A stretch of DNA of 64,000 bases from Toxoplasma gondii ME49 (GCF_000006565.2 NC_031478.1:6955057-7019056); one strand, 5' to 3'. Positions 12,709 to 24,871 are shown, numbered from the stretch's first letter. Notes: a model not told the origin generated them from the letters alone. Program-made: numbers and translations.

Positions 12709-15280
12709 ATGGCGACCACCGCGGACGAGCGACAAACCCCCAGTAAGGGCAACTGGTCTTGTTGCATGTCTACTCACACGACCGAATGTGCGTTTTACAC
12801 CGGAAACAAAGTAGTCTCCACGTGCCACCCCAGTGGCCTCCAGATATCTTGTGCATAGTCTGTTACATAAGCAGGTCTGTAAAACCTGAAATAAGTTTTT
12901 ACCTGCGTAGGCACCAGCAGACACTACACCAGCAGACACACTATATATCCTATCTGCGGGTACATCAGGGGAAAGTACCTGTCACTGGGACACGTACAGA
13001 AAACTGTTTTGTGTTTGTCGATTGCTGGGTGTAGAAAGAGGCCGTATTTCATTAGACTCCAACGCCATTTCGCCCGCTTTCCCGCGTCCCGCTCTGTTCG
13101 GCTGCGTCCTCGTGTCCAAGTGCAAAACCCATCGATCATGTCTTGTATTTGATATCCCCCATGTCGCTACCGTGTCGACGTTTTTGTTTCTCCAACTCAA
13201 GGTTGCCTGAATCCGTTCTGCGTCATGGTACAAAGTTCCTATATTTGCTCTTTTTTCTCAGTTCCCAAAGACGGACACGATGACAAGGCCCAGGAGGGTG
13301 ACTTAGAGGCTGCTGGGGCGCAGGCGGGGCGTCGATTGGTGAAGCCAGAAGAAAGTTATTCCTTGCCTGGAGTCTCGCCGGCACATACACTACGAGGAGT
13401 GCCTGGTCAAGGCTTTGTTCCTGGGCGGACACCAAGCACAGCTATTGTCTTGTCCCGGCGCATGGAGAGCAACACTTTCATTGGACGCGTGCATCCCTCG
13501 ATGCAGCAGTTCTCTCTTGTCAGGGGAGGTCAGTTTGCACAGCCACCTCCTTCTATATACGCCTTCGTATCCACAGGTGTATAGGCACGTGCTTTACCGC
13601 CTGCATGTAACAGGTGTAGGCGTGTGGCCAGCCTGTGACCGGCAGTCTATTGTGTTAGGGCAGGATGCCTCGATCATGTCCAGAACGCTTGTACAGCTGG
13701 TAGGTAGGTCTGTCCAGCCACATGATGAATTTTTTGAGGATGCAAGAAACACAACTGTCAGACGGCGAAAGGCATCGTTTCGTCACTCAAAGTGGTTCGT
13801 CGACAAGAGAAGCCCAATCCACTGCCGACCTACGAAGACGCAGGGCGTCATTCTTGAACACAGTTGAAATAATCGTTTTAGCAGTGTGCGCGGGTGTTTG
13901 GTGCTTTCCGATTCTTTGCATTCGCAGCTAATGTGTGCTCTACCCACGACAGCTCCCTTTACGTGCGTGTGCAGCTGGAGACGTACAGCTTCGGACTCCA
14001 ATGTCAGATGAGATGGGTCGCAGTATCCATCTGGCGCATGCACTCGGCCTTGAGGCCGACGACCTACTGCGGCACGGGGAACAGAGTCAAAAAGGTAGAC
14101 GTCGGCCATTTTACATGTATTGATAGATGTCCATGTCCACTTTATAAAGCGAACGCCGCAGGAAGAGGCCGGAGCGGAATGCGACCGTCTACGTTTGGAG
14201 AACACTGAAGGTTGTCTTAAACATATACACTGTTTGCGGACGTATCTCTCTCACACATGAGTATCTCCGAACCACATTGCAACTGCTGTTTGATCTGTCA
14301 AACATCCCAGACTCTTCTACTGAGCTGGATCAGGAGACAAGCTACCGGTAACATGGGTAGCACCACTGTACTGTCAAGCAACAGTCAGGTGGTGTTCTTC
14401 ATGATTAACTCTCAGTGGCAGGAATGTCCACATATAATTACACTGTTTCCGGAAAACCCCACTCGATTTTTTGAGTGAGACTGCTTCTATGGACCAATTT
14501 GTTTTTTCAGGAGGTTCTGAAGGAGGAGGCGAGTTAGGCGGAGACCGAGAGCGCGACTCTTTGACGCCAGAGCTCGGAAGGTTCGAGCATCTCATCTTCA
14601 ATATGCAAAAGTATTTTTGTGAGTTCTTCGCAGCACTCGTTATCGTCAGTGCAGTTGCCTTTGGTTTAGCGAAGGAAGGCGGTGCCCAGGCAGCGCCACT
14701 GTCTATCACGAGCACCATTTTTGCCCTGATTACGTTGTTCAAAGATATCAGCGGTGCACATTTCAATCCGGCGGTATCATGTACAATTTATATGACAGAT
14801 CCTCGCTTTACTCTGGTAGATCTTTTATGCTACGTAGCTGCTCAACTGATAGGCGGTACTGTCGGAGCGTTTATTGGATATGGAATCATGGGAAAGGCCC
14901 TGGATATCCTCCCCTTAGATCCGGGTATGAGCGCAAGCCGCCAGCTGTTCCACGAAGTCATTCCTACAATGGTTATGATCTACGCTGTCCTCGTTCTCGT
15001 TTTCGGATATGGGGTAATGTGGGAGTTGACGGTCCCTTTCGTCGTCGGCGCGTGCGTCTTGGCGGGGGCGTTTGCGGGGGCGACGATGAACCCAGCAGTC
15101 ACATTTGGTATTTTTATTTCAAACATCTGTACAAAGAACACAAATATTGATGTTGCTGCACTGCTGGTAACGTTATTTGGGCCGTTTTTGGGTGCCATGT
15201 TCGCATTCCTGGGTTACGTCGGGACGCATGCCTATCACAATCCTGTCCCACTACGCTTCTTGAACTTCAGGGGGCTCTGA
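12709..15280 (+). CDS. AQP1: Aquaporin / aquaglyceroporin (MIP family)
   Basis: Four exons with agreeing phases: 12709-12742, 13262-13576, 13975-14094, 14511-15280, giving 412 residues. The first exon is MATTADERQTP followed by a GTAAGG donor. Residues 1-180 are hydrophilic and low in complexity, an unusually long N-terminus for the family. The membrane domain (about 185-405) has six helices and two NPA half-helices: SGAHFNPAVS (NPA at about 242) and GATMNPAVTFG (NPA at about 350). The residue after the second NPA is Val at about 353, where nearly all family members have the Arg of the ar/R selectivity filter. The protein should form a tetrameric channel for water and small neutral solutes. 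T. gondii has one well-known aquaporin, placed in the plant-like vacuolar compartment and plasma membrane, and this is probably it. A later in-frame ATG at 14489 sits in an apparent intron. Confidence 0.92.
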
Positions 15281-15570
15281 AAGAGTGAACGGCGGCACGG
15301 GGACCCGGAGTGTAGAGTGAGAGTGTGGAGGGAAAGGGGAAAAGGACGGCGGGAAATGGAGAGTGCCAAAGAAAGCAGAGGTGGGAGAGAAAAGGAAACA
15401 GAAACTATCACGGGGGAACACAAGGGCGAGGCACTTGAGAGACGGGGTGAGCTGTGAGAGGCTGACAAATAGAGAGATAGACGGGGAGGGAGACAGAGAG
15501 GAAGAACGCGAGATAGAGGACGGGAGACGGGAAAAGTGGACATCTAAAACTGATTTACAATGAGGGGGAA
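15281..15570 (+). other. Purine-rich 3' flank of the aquaporin gene
   Basis: Directly after the stop codon lie about 280 bases that are almost only G and A on the plus strand (GAGAGTG, GGAGGGAAAGGGG, GAGAGATAGACGGGGAGGG). This is probably 3' untranslated sequence. No fixed repeat unit is visible. Confidence 0.6.
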
Positions 15571-16964
15571 AACATACAAAAGGGAAGGTAATAAAGAACT
15601 TCCAGACCATCACTCGTGCAGGACACGTGTGCCTGTGCGATGTTTTACGTCCGAATAATCCAGAATTTCCCTTGGTGACTTAGAAACAGGGCCTTGAACT
15701 GGATCAGGCCCTTCGAACGGCGGGGGAATCACTATCTGCTGTTAAGGCCGCAGATTGTGTGTCCGGAAGACGCGTTCGCGCCTCACGCGGACAACCGAGA
15801 CTGTGTTGTGACGCAAGGCTTCTCTTGTGTCGTATACGTTGAACACAGTTAGGGAAAGGTTCACGGATGGCAGCTGGCGCCAGCAGCAGTGTGTGCAAGG
15901 ACTACACCAGTGGCGGTTTCAACATTTGTTTAAACCAGTACTGCTCTTCCAAACCCATGTATTGATGGCGACACCGTGCCGGTGTCTGGCTGCTCTATGA
16001 TTTCGCCAAGAGCGAGTTCGCATGAAGTAGAGGGGAGTTGAGCGATGACTTTCTGCAGCAGTGGGAGTTGCCAGCGCCTCCGACTGAATTTAAGAGGACG
16101 AGTCCTGACCAGCAAGGGGTGGTAGAGTCTATCCAGACCGTTCACTAAACGTGACGGCGCTGAATGTGCCTGCTGGGGCGTGTGGCACAGGAAGATCGCA
16201 CGAACAGACATACAGCTACATTCCACATCACTATCGAGATCGAGAAAACGAAGGTCGCTATTTACGGATTATGAGCTAAGCAGAACGGTACACAGTCTAG
16301 CGCAAGACTCATTCGTAGTCGTTGTCTTTAAACGCCAACGTGACTGATCAGGGAATGATGATCCATTTGCTGTACATGACCTGTGAGGAGTGGTCTGACA
16401 ACGCAAAGGTGCACGTACTCGGATGGGCCTTCTCCAGGGCTTCGTACCAATCACGACGAATGCCAGTGTCTAGAGTTGCATGTTAATCTAGCAGAAACCT
16501 CCTGCTACTCGCCTGCGAGAGACGAGAAGCCTATTAAACTGCCAATTCTATTTCTCTCGGCAGTCAATGAAGAGCCCGATTGATCAACTCGGAACCCCTG
16601 TTACGGAAGACAAAGCTGTTCAACACTTTTACGACGGCAAGAACCTATCGTCGCTCTCAAACGTCCTTGCGCACACAAAGTCAGTCAACTCTCCGAACCT
16701 CTCAAAAGAACTTCCAGTTCAAGGTAGACAGCACCTATTCTTTCGACAATCCAAAACTTGTTCACGTAAACCTACAGGCATGTATACGATATATAAAACA
16801 TATATGTATACACAGGCATGCAGGAGTACACGCGGCTCACGCCCGCACAAGAGACCCGCGACCTACAAAGGCTCGGTGCCATCATCCAACAGACTACCAC
16901 GGCACAGTGACTGTTTCGAGACGTCGATGAACAACTCCTCCAAATTTGCCACAACAAAGAGCGT
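15571..16964. other. Intergenic, no supported gene
   Basis: This lies between the aquaporin 3' end (+) and the RPS24 stop (-), so it is a convergent 3' flank. A 149-codon plus-strand frame at 16567-17016 overlaps the RPS24 last exon antisense and has no recognisable domain. A short TA-rich run lies near 16785-16815. Confidence 0.5.
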
Positions 16965-18232
16965 TTATTTCTTGGCGGCACCAGAGCACTTCGCCTTCTC
17001 CTTTCCGCGAACCTGAAGCAAATCCACACAAAACAGAAAACACGCACTGATCACCGCTGCTCTTCGAACGCACAGCAATGACTTTAACAACTAAATGCGC
17101 CCACATACCGGCAGCTTTTCAGTAACGCCCTCCAACCTGTACCCTCTCTCTCCCCGTAGTTAACGCATGGGCTGTTTCCAGAGGAAATTTCACACTCAGT
17201 GACCTTGTGTGAAGAGCAGCAAGGGCCCAGAAAATCCGAGACTTCTCCCTCTCGCGGCTAAACGCAAAAGCCATCTCACATATCTATATGTAATCCCGAT
17301 GCACGCACGTATCAAACGAATCTTGGTATCATTTCAACAAAATGTTCCCAAGCCGTGTCACAGCTAAAGTATCGAGAGCAACACTGCTACGATCAGATAA
17401 AAGCTACAGTGAGTCGGCAACAGACAGGGTACCCGCTCTAGAAATATCTTAACCGTTTCCTCCCTCACAAAAGTCACTCCAGCATTCCTCCTTGCAAATG
17501 CATGTTTAATTCTTCAGAGGCAAAGAAGACACGCAATTGGCTTCTCGGTCTCATCTGTACGGGTGGCTCTTCGCGCTATGGTGAGTCCGCTAAGGACCAC
17601 AACAGCTGCACTCTTATAGTAGTACTTCAGTAGCCGTTGATTCCTAGTATTTTGAACACCTCCCCTGGAAATACAACTTGCTCCCCAGTGTCCGACATTG
17701 AAGGCGACCGTGCGAAAAAAAAAGACCACCACCGTCCTGGATCCTGTTGTCGCCCCACATGCATCTTTTCCCAACAAACACGAAATGTAATCGCAGACTC
17801 CTCCACGGGCACTACGCATATTACGAAAGGAGTAGTCTTTTTTATTTTTCCCGTGCTGCGAGCCCCACTTACTTTCTTCCTTCTGTTCTTCAACTCCTTG
17901 TATGCGCGCCGGCCCTTGGTTGGCTTCGCCTCGACGTAGCCCAGACGGACAAGGCGGAATCGGTTTTCGAACTTCTTTGCCGCGTTGGGGTTGTCATAGA
18001 TCATCGCAAAGCCAGACGATCTGCCGCCACCGAAGGCAGTTTTCAGACCAAAAACGACGATGCTCTGGGAGTCGGAAACGCGGAATTGTTTGGCGATCTT
18101 TTCCACCAACTCCTTCTTCGACACAGAGCCACGGCTCGGGTGGAGGATGTCCACACCGAACTGCTTCCTCTGCAGAAGAGGGTTTGTCTTCAGTTTCCGG
18201 AAACGAAGAGAGAAGGCGCCCGAATCCGCCAT
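16965..18232 (-). CDS. RPS24: 40S ribosomal protein S24 (eS24)
   Basis: Two exons, 17873-18232 and 16965-17012, join in phase 0 across an 860-base intron (GTAAGTG donor, TTCAG acceptor), giving 135 residues, normal for eS24. It starts MADSGAFSLRFRKLKTNPLL and carries the family blocks LLQRKQFGVDILHPSRG and FGLKTAFGGGRSSGFAMIYD. The short last exon supplies the basic end VRGKEKAKCSGAAKK. It is a structural protein of the small cytosolic ribosomal subunit. It is divergent from RPL10A with 612 bases between start codons. Confidence 0.95.
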
Positions 18233-18844
18233 GTTGCTTTCGGTGACGGAAAAGAGGGGAGACCGGGGAGAGAGGAGGCCGGGACGAGGCAGTAGGTGAC
18301 GCGAGAGAAAGCCAGAATGAGCTTCCGTTCCCCACTCTGTGCACCCGTCTGTGGTTCTCTTGCTAGGACGGAAAAACCGAGACGGAAAAGTTTCAGGGTC
18401 CTTTACTTCCGCAGAGGGTGCGCTTTGCAATCGGATTCGAAGTCTCTCCTCTTGCCAAGCGGGGAAGTACAGCGTCGAACCTAGGCGAGAGGGGCGGATA
18501 AACAGTCTAGCATGCATGCGGTTATTTGCTGCGTAAACTGGGAAGTCCCCACGGGGTGTGTGGGCGCTGTGTGGAGGCGGCCGCTGCATGCAGAGAAAAA
18601 ATCGCGAGCTTTGCTTCGACCTTTCCATGTGGGGCTTGCGTGGTCAGGAGGACGCGAAAGGCAGCATGTTAGGGGGGGAGACTGCGGGCGCTTTTACGGG
18701 AAGACCTCCTCGCGTTTACACAGTGTTTTGTTGTCTGTTTATCGGGGCGGGTAGACTCCTGTTTGCTCTCTCTGTTGAACATTTGAGAGTTTTGCGAATC
18801 GCCCTTTTCCCGGTTTCCCGCCCCTTTCTCTTCTTCCTTTCAAA
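18233..18844. promoter_or_regulatory. Shared divergent promoter of RPS24 and RPL10A
   Basis: 612 bases separate the two ATGs. Near the middle are palindromic GCATGC-core elements: overlapping copies at 18510-18519 and TGCATGCA at 18585-18592. TGCATGC has been reported as a recurring element of Toxoplasma ribosomal protein promoters, and related sites are bound by ApiAP2 factors in apicomplexans. Both genes probably draw on the same pair of sites. Confidence 0.7.
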
Positions 18845-20742
18845 ATGAGGTAAGATCCCTCCGCTCTGTATACACGTTCTAATCGTTTTTGCCTGGGGTA
18901 GCACGACTTCCCCCTCTCTTTCTGTCCGTTTTCTCTCACACAGTCAAATTGTAGCTCGATCTCTTCTGTTTACTTTTGCTTCAACTTTTTCGAGGGCAAA
19001 GGATTCCTCGCCTCAAACCCCGATTCCCGAGGTGCTGTCGCGTGGGTCGCCGAACCATCGACCATTGTCCTGGACTGGGATCTGACTGCGGGTTTCCAAT
19101 CGGGAGTACTTCTGAGGGAAGGGACACAGAGGACGGAAGAAATCCTCAGCTTTTCTTGCAGCTCCAGACGTCCCAAACACAAAGAATATACTTGACTTTT
19201 CGCCCTGCGATCGGAGTGGCGTGCATGTAGCACGTCATCGAAATTTAGTCCCTGATGACCCAAGGTGCTCGATTGGGGTGAAAAGTTCTGAAGCCAGGGA
19301 TAATGGCGAAAGGCGAGAAAAGAATCAGGGAATGTCGGAGGCGGGAATGGAACGGAACAGCGTTTGTAGTGGTCAGCTCGGCTCGGGTTTTCCCTATGCC
19401 AGTGGTTCAATCACGCATTTCAGGGGTCGGCCCTTATGAAGTGTCTGTGTCGATATTTCTTGATGGATAATCCGGTGCAGGTAATGGGTGTTTGCCGCCG
19501 TGGTCGAGCTTCGGAGGCGTTTAGTGTGCATATTTTTATCATCCGCTGTCTGTTTCTCTTTGTGAACAGCAAGCTCAGCACAGACGGCCTCAAGAAGGCC
19601 ATCGGAGAGATCCTCGAGGGCTCCCGGGAGAAGAAGAGAAAGTTCGTGGAAACTGTGGAGCTTCAGATCGGTAAGCTGAGGCAACTGGAAAGAGCACGTA
19701 CTCGGCGTTTCTTCGCAATTTTCTACAGTGAAGGAGGTGTTGCACTCCGCAAACGAACTGGACTCCTGTCCAGTCGAGACTGCGTGACCTTTGCTGCCTG
19801 CTTTTGGACTTGGGGAAAATTATTTTGGCTTAGAGTGTTGAGTGATTCGTGCTTTGTCTTCACACTTGGAGGAAGTCTGTCTTCGTTTGGCAGTCAGCCC
19901 ATCATGTTCTTCTCCACAACGATGCGGTCTCTTTTTGGAGCGCTTTCGGCGCCTTCTTCTATAGCCTATGTCTTTGCGTATAACTTCCTCGGGGACACAG
20001 CGTTGACCCGTTAGTTCGACGAAAGACTACTAAGCTGTGGTTATAGGCGCGTCCGGATAAGCCAAGGTAGCTGTAGCTGCATTCGGCTGTACATGTGTTG
20101 TAAGGAGCTGTGAGACGAGCCCGTCCGGATGCTGCATGGCGCGTTGAATTCTGTCTGACAAACGCCCTTGCGTTGATCCGCGATTTCCCTTCAGGTCTGA
20201 AGGATTACGACACCCAAAGAGACAAGCGTTTCAGCGGAAGCGTGAGGCTTCCCAACGTCCCTCGCCCCCGCATGCGCGTGTGCGTGATGGGAGACGCTGT
20301 GCACTGCGAGCAAGCGAAGGAATTGGGTCTTGAGTTCATGGACGTGGAGGCGATGAAGAAGTTGAACAAGAACAAGAAGCTCGTGAAGAAACTCGCACGC
20401 AAGTACGACGCGTTCCTGGCCTCCCAGGTGCTGATTCCTCAGATCCCCCGTCTTCTGGGTCCGGGTCTTAACAAGGCGGGAAAATTCCCGACGCTGATCA
20501 CTCACAACGACAAGCTCGAGGACAAGATCCAGGAAATCAAAAGCTCGATCAAGTTCCAGCTCAAGAAGGTGCTGTGCATGGGTGTCGCTGTTGGCAACGT
20601 CGAGATGACGGAGGAGCAGCTCCGTGTGAACCTGACCCTTGCCATCAACTTCCTCGTCTCTCTCCTGAAGAAGAACTGGAACAATGTGAAAACCCTTCAC
20701 ATCAAGAGCACCATGGGCAAGCCTCAACAGATCTACGGTTAA
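18845..20742 (+). CDS. RPL10A: 60S ribosomal protein L10a (uL1)
   Basis: Three exons: 18845-18849 (ATG AG then GTAAGA), 19570-19670 and 20195-20742, all in phase, giving 217 residues, the usual length. The first exon codes only the start Met and two bases of Ser. Exon 2 begins [18 protein letters not shown] and ends at LQIG. Exon 3 holds the L1 core: [49 protein letters not shown] and the end [13 protein letters not shown]. It forms the L1 stalk of the large cytosolic subunit and contacts E-site tRNA. Expression is likely coordinated with RPS24 through their shared promoter. Confidence 0.96.
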
Positions 20743-22579
20743 GCCAGTGGCCTTCCACGCTCTCTTGTTCTAGAATGTATGGCTCTTCTGTGCGGTTCAA
20801 AACATGTGAGCAAAAGGAATCCGGGAAAACGCGGGGCGGAAGCTGGGCAGACGAGGATGCCTCCACGAATCTTCGCTGGATGGGACGGCCGCGAGATGTA
20901 GACGATTGTCGCATTTCTGTGTGAGGATACTCCAACTGTCTTTGATAGCGGGGTGAACGAGATTCGCGAGGGTGTGGAGGGGGGGGGTATGACGCTGCAG
21001 ACGCGTGCTGCCTCTGGTCTCTGTGTCTGTGTTGCGGACTCCTTTTGGAACAGCGAAATCTGTCTCCTCTTCCCGTCGTGCTTCCACTGCTTCTCTTCGT
21101 CGTTCCGACGGGAAATTCGTGCAGCCAAGCGTGCGAAACCGAAGGAAAGAGTAGTGTTCGATCTCAGTAGCTGAACTTGCACGATCACGAGGGTGTAGTT
21201 GGCATCTGGTCACCAGCAGAAAAATCGCAGAGGTCCGATGACGCCTACACCACTTAGATAATTAACTATATCGAGACACTAATGCTTACTCGTTTGGTGA
21301 GTCGCTGTAGAATAGGTCGCGTAGTTACTACCATTTACCCAGTCTTCTCACTCCAGAAGCGGATACGAACAGGCGCTCGCATACGGCAGTATGCAATTGT
21401 TGCGCTTCACGAAAAGCAGATTTCTGAAGGGATAGCCGGCGTTTTGCTACAACGAATGAGGTATGCACATAGGTAAGTTCACTGGTGTGTTGCACTGTTC
21501 GATCCAGTGCGGATGAGATCGTTACATTCGAAAGCATATCTTACTCGATTTTCATATCTGCTCATAATGGTATAACTCAAGACGAATAAACGGGGAAGGA
21601 CCTATCTATTTCGACACGAACATCAGGCTGTGAAACAGAATAACCGTCGATTTCCAGAGGGAGAGGCAGACACACGCGGAGTGTGGGCAGGCACGTAGGC
21701 ATTCCGTGTGCACTATCGTATCAGCCTATCCTATTGAATCTTTGGCTGTTGGGAGTAGTGCACTATAGGTGGTGCATCACAAACATAAGTTTTGCACGCG
21801 GGCAACACTATCGAAACGTTGCTACGCACGATTTCTGCCAGAATAAGGTAACGGACCACACGCTTTGAGGAAACTCGACACAGGACAAGTGGCAGTATTC
21901 GGAGGACGGCCAACGGCGCTTGTCTGCTTGATTCGATGGGCTCTGAGACACTACACAGACGCCCTCGACAGTCAGTGACACTTCGCTGCTACTGTTCGGG
22001 ACAGTTCTGGGCCAAACGCTTCGGTTATGCGTCGACTCACGCGGTAGCTCTAAAAAACACCTGTATTTGTAAAACTATGCCGACGGCAAGAAGACGACTG
22101 GTGTAAGCCACCAGCTTCGTTTTCGCTGAATAGCATAACAGGGAAAAATCATGCAGGGAGCCACTGAAGTTCAGTCCTCCCAACACAGTCGAAAAGCAAC
22201 GTGAACCACATCACCTACGTATACACTGCATTTAACCATTGTTACACTATGCATGGAGGCTTCAGATTCTGAAAACCCATCACATGGGCGGTTCGCACAA
22301 GCCGCCTTGTGAACGGTCGTGACGTTACTAACGGGGAGCAGAACAGAATGAACTAGGCTGTATGGTAGAACACTCTTGAGAAGTACACCCTCAATTTTAG
22401 GGCCTTTCCAGGAACAATCTGTACATACTAACGAAATCAGTCGTTATCTCTTCACAGCTGGCGCTCGGCGCTGCATCCACTATGATTTCGTACGCAGCAC
22501 TTGCTCTTGCACATTGACAATTATTGATCAAAATCCTAGAGGACGCATTCGTTCACATACGGCAGTTCGGGTAAAGGCA
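20743..22579. other. Intergenic, no supported gene
   Basis: This lies between the RPL10A stop (+) and the deaminase stop (-), a convergent 3' flank of 1.8 kb. Open frames are short and show no domain or spliced continuation. Confidence 0.55.
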
Positions 22580-24871
22580 TCAGGTTGCAATGCGATGCTT
22601 CTTTCTGAACTCGGCATCAAAAGACTCAACTTCCTGGGCCAGTGCCTGCTTCTTCTCAAGAGGAAGGAAAGCAGCGTATACGCTGTTCAGAACGACAGTT
22701 TTGATCGTGTCCAGTCTCCAGTGGAGGCTTTCTTTGAGAAGGGGCGTTCCCCCGTTAGAGTCGTCTGCCGCCATCCCGGTACAGGCATTCTCCTTCACCC
22801 GGCATGTCTCAATGATTCCTCGGAAATTCTCGTTCATTCCTCCACCGAAGAAAGCTGGATCGTCGCTGTTGATCGTTACCTGAAGGCCTTGGTCGATGAG
22901 ACTTTCAAACTGAACGCCGATTCGGCTCCCTGTCACCCTTTTGGGTCCGAGGGAAATCGCTTCAGCGGCAGGCTGGCCAGCGACATACGGAACAGGGTCA
23001 GGCACTCCGAGGGCGCACTTTGGATCCTTGTCAGCGGCCTTCAGCTTGTCCAGTTGTTCACATCGAAGGCGGTCTCTCTGACTCTGAAATACCTCATGGG
23101 AGACACCGTTCGGCGTTTCACTCTCGAGAGAGCACTTAGGCATGCAACGGAGAAGCGGGTGCTCCTCCAGATTTCTACACACACCCAGACAAACATTGGA
23201 AAGAGGGCACACTGTTAGTGGGACTTGATTTGCCACTAGATGCTTGAGCAAACCGGGGTCCTCGACCGCTGATGTGCCGTGGTCAATTCGAGCTGCGTGG
23301 TTGTGCAGCAAGGCGTCGATGACGTTCTGGGCCGGACCCTCCTCTCCTGGGAAAAGTGTGAAACACAGAGCAACAAATACATGTCGCGAACTACGCAGTT
23401 TCGTGCAAGGCGTTAGGGCGAGCGAATGGACAAAAACTTTAGCCCGGAACCTCAGAATCGCAAGTTTAATGTGTACACCGCCGCGGCATGTCTCCGTGAA
23501 ACGTTCTCGTCTCCATGCAGATATGAACTGGCCCACCGACTTCCTGTTTATGACAGCGGGAATGCCAGACACGTTCCCTCTGGTCCTGAGGCGGTGTTCC
23601 ATGAAATTGCTAACCTGCGTGTGCAACGCACGGAAATCCCTTCTGCTTTACGAGATCGAACACCTTGCGGAATTTGTAGTTTTCATGCCCAAGTTCAGAC
23701 GCGGCGAGACCGAAACCGTCGAACAGCGACATGTACGGCGTCACCTATGCACGGGACAAGAAACACTTGCATGCAGGGACTGATTACACAGTCACCGAAA
23801 CGCAGAATACAGCAGAGGGGCAGCAATTGTCTGAAGGCTGCTAATTGGTTCTGAGTGATGCCAAAACCTACACACCACGTGACCATCTGGAACTTGAGCA
23901 GGAGAAAAGAAATTCGACAGGTTACGAGTTAAAGTACCTCTCTGCAGCTTACCATCTCCACACATTCCAAGTGTTTCTTCAGAGGGAAACTGCGGATAAA
24001 ACAAAGGATCCGCCGGGATGTTACACCCCACCTCTTCTCCGCCTCGAGACAAGCGTCATACATACCCTGGCAAGTTAAGGAACAATCACAGCAGCGCAAA
24101 ATTTCCAAGAGCAAATAGTCACTTTAATGTGGGGTGATGAGAAAGACACTCAAGAAAGAGTTCGCAAAGCAAACTAAAAAGCCACACCAGGGAGACAACC
24201 TCGTGTAGGAGGGCCACGCGAGGCACACCGACATGGAGGAATGGACGCGGAGAACTGGTCTAGCACAGGACGAGAAAAGTGTCCGCAAGCAGATACGTTG
24301 CAGACAACGGACAGAAGTCTTCTGTTCCACTTACTTGAAGAGCGTCCCGTGGCGGGGTTTGCCTGAATGGAGACTGGAAGTCGAACAGCAGCTCGATGTG
24401 CCGCACATTCTGGGCTGCGGACTTCTCGAAATAGCGTAGCACGACGTTGTAGATGTCTTCCCGATGGCGTAGCACGGACTCGCGGTGAAAGTACGCAGCG
24501 AGGAACGAGTTGAGATCTCCGAATGCAATCCCGTTTTCGTCGTCGTTGAATGCCTCCTCGCCTGCACTGCCCATTGGAACGCCGTTCTTTGTGGCAATTT
24601 CCTTCGCGAGAGTCGCCTCGAGGGTGCCCTCCATGTGAACATGCAGCTCAACTTTCGGGATCTTGTGCGCGTACTCGAGCAACAAGTCGACCGGCACACC
24701 GTGCCCGCAGCAGCAGCAGCAATCTGCCCTCCAAAGAAAGTCTACATTTGTTGTGGAAGAACGGCCGTTTTCGTATACCGGTGCCGACAACCTGGCGGCA
24801 TTCGCGACCCCGTTCGGTGCCACAGCCGCGTTCTTCCAAGGGGACGACTCCAGAGCTACGTGCGTCGTCAT
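22580..24871 (-). CDS. Purine deaminase, adenine-deaminase type (ADA superfamily)
   Basis: Four exons with agreeing phases: 24335-24871, 23953-24066, 23615-23744, 22580-23346, giving 515 residues. The zinc site is complete: VELHVHMEGTL (H77, H79), HAGEEGPA (H259, catalytic E262), RIDHG (H283) and NSDDPAFFGG (D422/D423). Members of this superfamily hydrolyse the 6-amino group of adenine or adenosine. HAGEEGPAQ and INSDDPAFFGGG match fungal Aah1 and bacterial adenine deaminases more closely than classical adenosine deaminases, so adenine is the likelier substrate. That is inference, and an adenosine deaminase label is the alternative. Oddities are a 60-residue N-terminal extension with a run of five Cys (TGC repeat, 24707-24721) and a roughly 70-residue insert at about 331-402 just before the last metal-binding strand. 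Role: purine salvage, probably cytosolic. Confidence 0.9.

Noticed and set aside
13722..13931. Protein-like plus-strand frame between aquaporin exons 2 and 3.
   Set aside because: It has no usable donor, and exons ending at 13576 and starting at 13975 join in phase without it.
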